Part shown: positions 6,938 to 7,996 of the stretch, piece by piece | Layout of the letters: each line of letters starts with the position of its first letter | Numbering within the stretch: the stretch's first letter is position 1 | NCBI GenBank assembly: GCA_934630995.1 | Contig: CAKTXU010000067.1 | Span: 1 to 7,996 of the forward strand | Reading direction: 5' to 3' | Source: an uncultured Eubacteriales bacterium | Lineage (GTDB): Bacteria > Bacillota > Clostridia > Oscillospirales > Acutalibacteraceae | DNA: 7,996 nt | Program-made: the position numbers and the translations under genes | Notes under the pieces: model-generated | Seen by the model: the letters and a program-made list of their open reading frames with translations, nothing else | Database searches by the model: none | Told to the model about the DNA's origin: nothing

Positions 6938-7996
6938 TCATTTCTCGCTGATATTTTTGATTATGTCGTTGACCATGCCCTTGAAGGAGGGTTCCTTTTG
7001 CATCCTGGCCTCCACCTTCTGCACTGCGTAGACAATAGTGGAATGATCCCGGGTGCCGAATTCCTCACCAATGGATTTCATGGGCAGGCCGGTGATGCTG
7101 CGCACCACATAAGCCGCCACCTGGCGCGCCTGGGAAATAGGGGAGGACCGTTTGGTGGAGCGGATATCCTCCGGGGTCACATTCATAGTCCGGGCCACCT
7201 CGTTGATGATCTTCTCCACGGTGATGGGCACCGGTTGATTGTCGTTGCGGATGTCCCGGATGGCGTTTTGGGCAGTCAGCAGGGTGGGCTGTTCCCCGCC
7301 CAGAAGGCACTGAGCCCGCATCCGTTTGACCGCGCCTTCCAGCTGCCTGACGTTGCTTTTGAGCTGATTGGCGATGTATTCGCAGATGTCGTCGCTGATA
7401 TTGAAATCGAGGAGCTGGGCTTTTCTCTTGATAATGGCAATCCGGGTTTCCAGATCCGGGGGCTGGATATCCGCCAACAGACCCATTTCGAAACGAGTAC
7501 GCAGCCGATCCTCCAGAGTGGCGATTTCGCGGGGAGGACGGTCTGATGTCAGAACAATCTGCTTGTTGGCCTGATGCAGTGCGTCGAAGGTGTGGAAGAA
7601 TTCCTCCTGGGTGCTGACCTTGCCGGAAATGAACTGGATGTCGTCCACCAGGAGCACGTCCACCTGACGGTATTTTGCGCGGAACTCCATGGTCTGGCCC
7701 TTTTGAATGGCCTCGATGAGCTCGTTGGTGATATATTCGCCTTTGGTATAAATGATTTTCACATCGGGTGTGTTTTTCTTGATCTCATTGCAGATGGCGT
7801 AAAGCAGGTGGGTTTTGCCCAGGCCGGAACCGCCGTATATAAATAAAGGATTATAATATCCGGCGGGCTTGCTGGCCACGGCTTGGGAAGCGGCGTGAGC
7901 GAATTTGTTGGAGGAGCCGACGATAAAATTTTCAAAGGTGTATTCCCGCGCCGCGTTTTGCTGGCCGAAAAGATTGCCGTCGTCCTCTGTTTCCGC
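6938..7996 (-). CDS. dnaA: Chromosomal replication initiator DnaA, 5' end outside window
   Basis: The last 352 residues of DnaA are present. The N-terminal DnaB/regulator-binding domain I and part of the linker, roughly 100 residues, lie beyond the right edge. The visible AAA+ domain III starts at YTFENFIVGSSN (about 19-30). It includes Walker A GGSGLGKTH, Walker B VLLVDDIQF, TSDRPPREI, and the box VII-type LEDRLRTRFEMGL with its arginine-rich motif. Domain IV ends the protein with the DNA-recognition motif GTRDHSTIVYA, where a Thr replaces the second Gly of the common GGRDH form, and the tail NISEK. The frame runs open to the edge, and an internal GTG at 7879 falls inside the conserved domain, so it is not the start. 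DnaA-ATP would bind the box cluster directly downstream to open the origin and probably regulates its own gene. Confidence 0.97.
   Translation of the reverse strand, partial: AETEDDGNLFGQQNAAREYTFENFIVGSSNKFAHAASQAVASKPAGYYNPLFIYGGSGLGKTHLLYAICNEIKKNTPDVKIIYTKGEYITNELIEAIQKGQTMEFRAKYRQVDVLLVDDIQFISGKVSTQEEFFHTFDALHQANKQIVLTSDRPPREIATLEDRLRTRFEMGLLADIQPPDLETRIAIIKRKAQLLDFNISDDICEYIANQLKSNVRQLEGAVKRMRAQCLLGGEQPTLLTAQNAIRDIRNDNQPVPITVEKIINEVARTMNVTPEDIRSTKRSSPISQARQVAAYVVRSITGLPMKSIGEEFGTRDHSTIVYAVQKVEARMQKEPSFKGMVNDIIKNISEK

Noticed and set aside
6603..6951. Plus-strand frames of 69-97 codons across the origin
   Set aside because: They overlap one another in several frames over the repeated GTGGAAAA boxes, with no conserved protein features. 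The open frames result from the box repeats.

Overview
This window is the chromosomal replication-origin neighbourhood of a GC-rich, low-GC-lineage-type Gram-positive bacterium. It is most likely one of the Clostridia and plausibly an Oscillospiraceae/Ruminococcaceae-like gut anaerobe. The assignment rests on gene order (dnaA-dnaN-rlbA-recF-remB-gyrB, as in Bacillus and Clostridia), on the DUF370/RemB gene, which is typical of Firmicutes, and on the style of the proteins. The genus cannot be fixed from the sequence alone. All genes lie on the minus strand, so the biological reading order is from high to low coordinates.

From right to left: (1) 7996-6938 holds the last 352 residues of DnaA, with its 5' end outside the window. 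(2) 6937-6279 is a 659-bp gap without a protein gene. Its dnaA-proximal half carries about ten DnaA-box-like sites. These are followed by a GC clamp, DnaA-trio-like triplets and an A/T-rich stretch, the layout of a Bacillus-type basal unwinding system. The dnaN-proximal half is a long leader with a G-rich tract. (3) 6278-1420 is a tight gene run: dnaN (sliding clamp), rlbA/yaaA (S4 RNA-binding, overlapping dnaN by ATGA), recF, remB and gyrB. A perfect parS site is built into the last codons of recF. A 15-codon minicistron sits between rlbA and recF, and a GC-rich hairpin precedes gyrB. (4) 1398-1 is a close-packed set of three small two-helix membrane proteins resembling the YcxB-like family. 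They lie where many Firmicutes carry gyrA. The third runs off the left edge.

Together the genes serve chromosome initiation (DnaA at oriC), processive synthesis (clamp), repair at forks (RecF), supercoil control (gyrase B) and origin segregation (parS bound by ParB/Spo0J). The three membrane proteins are of unknown function. Nothing here looks like a mobile element, CRISPR array or RNA gene. The most interesting points are the cis-acting elements of the origin region and the YcxB-like triplet, rather than a new enzyme system.
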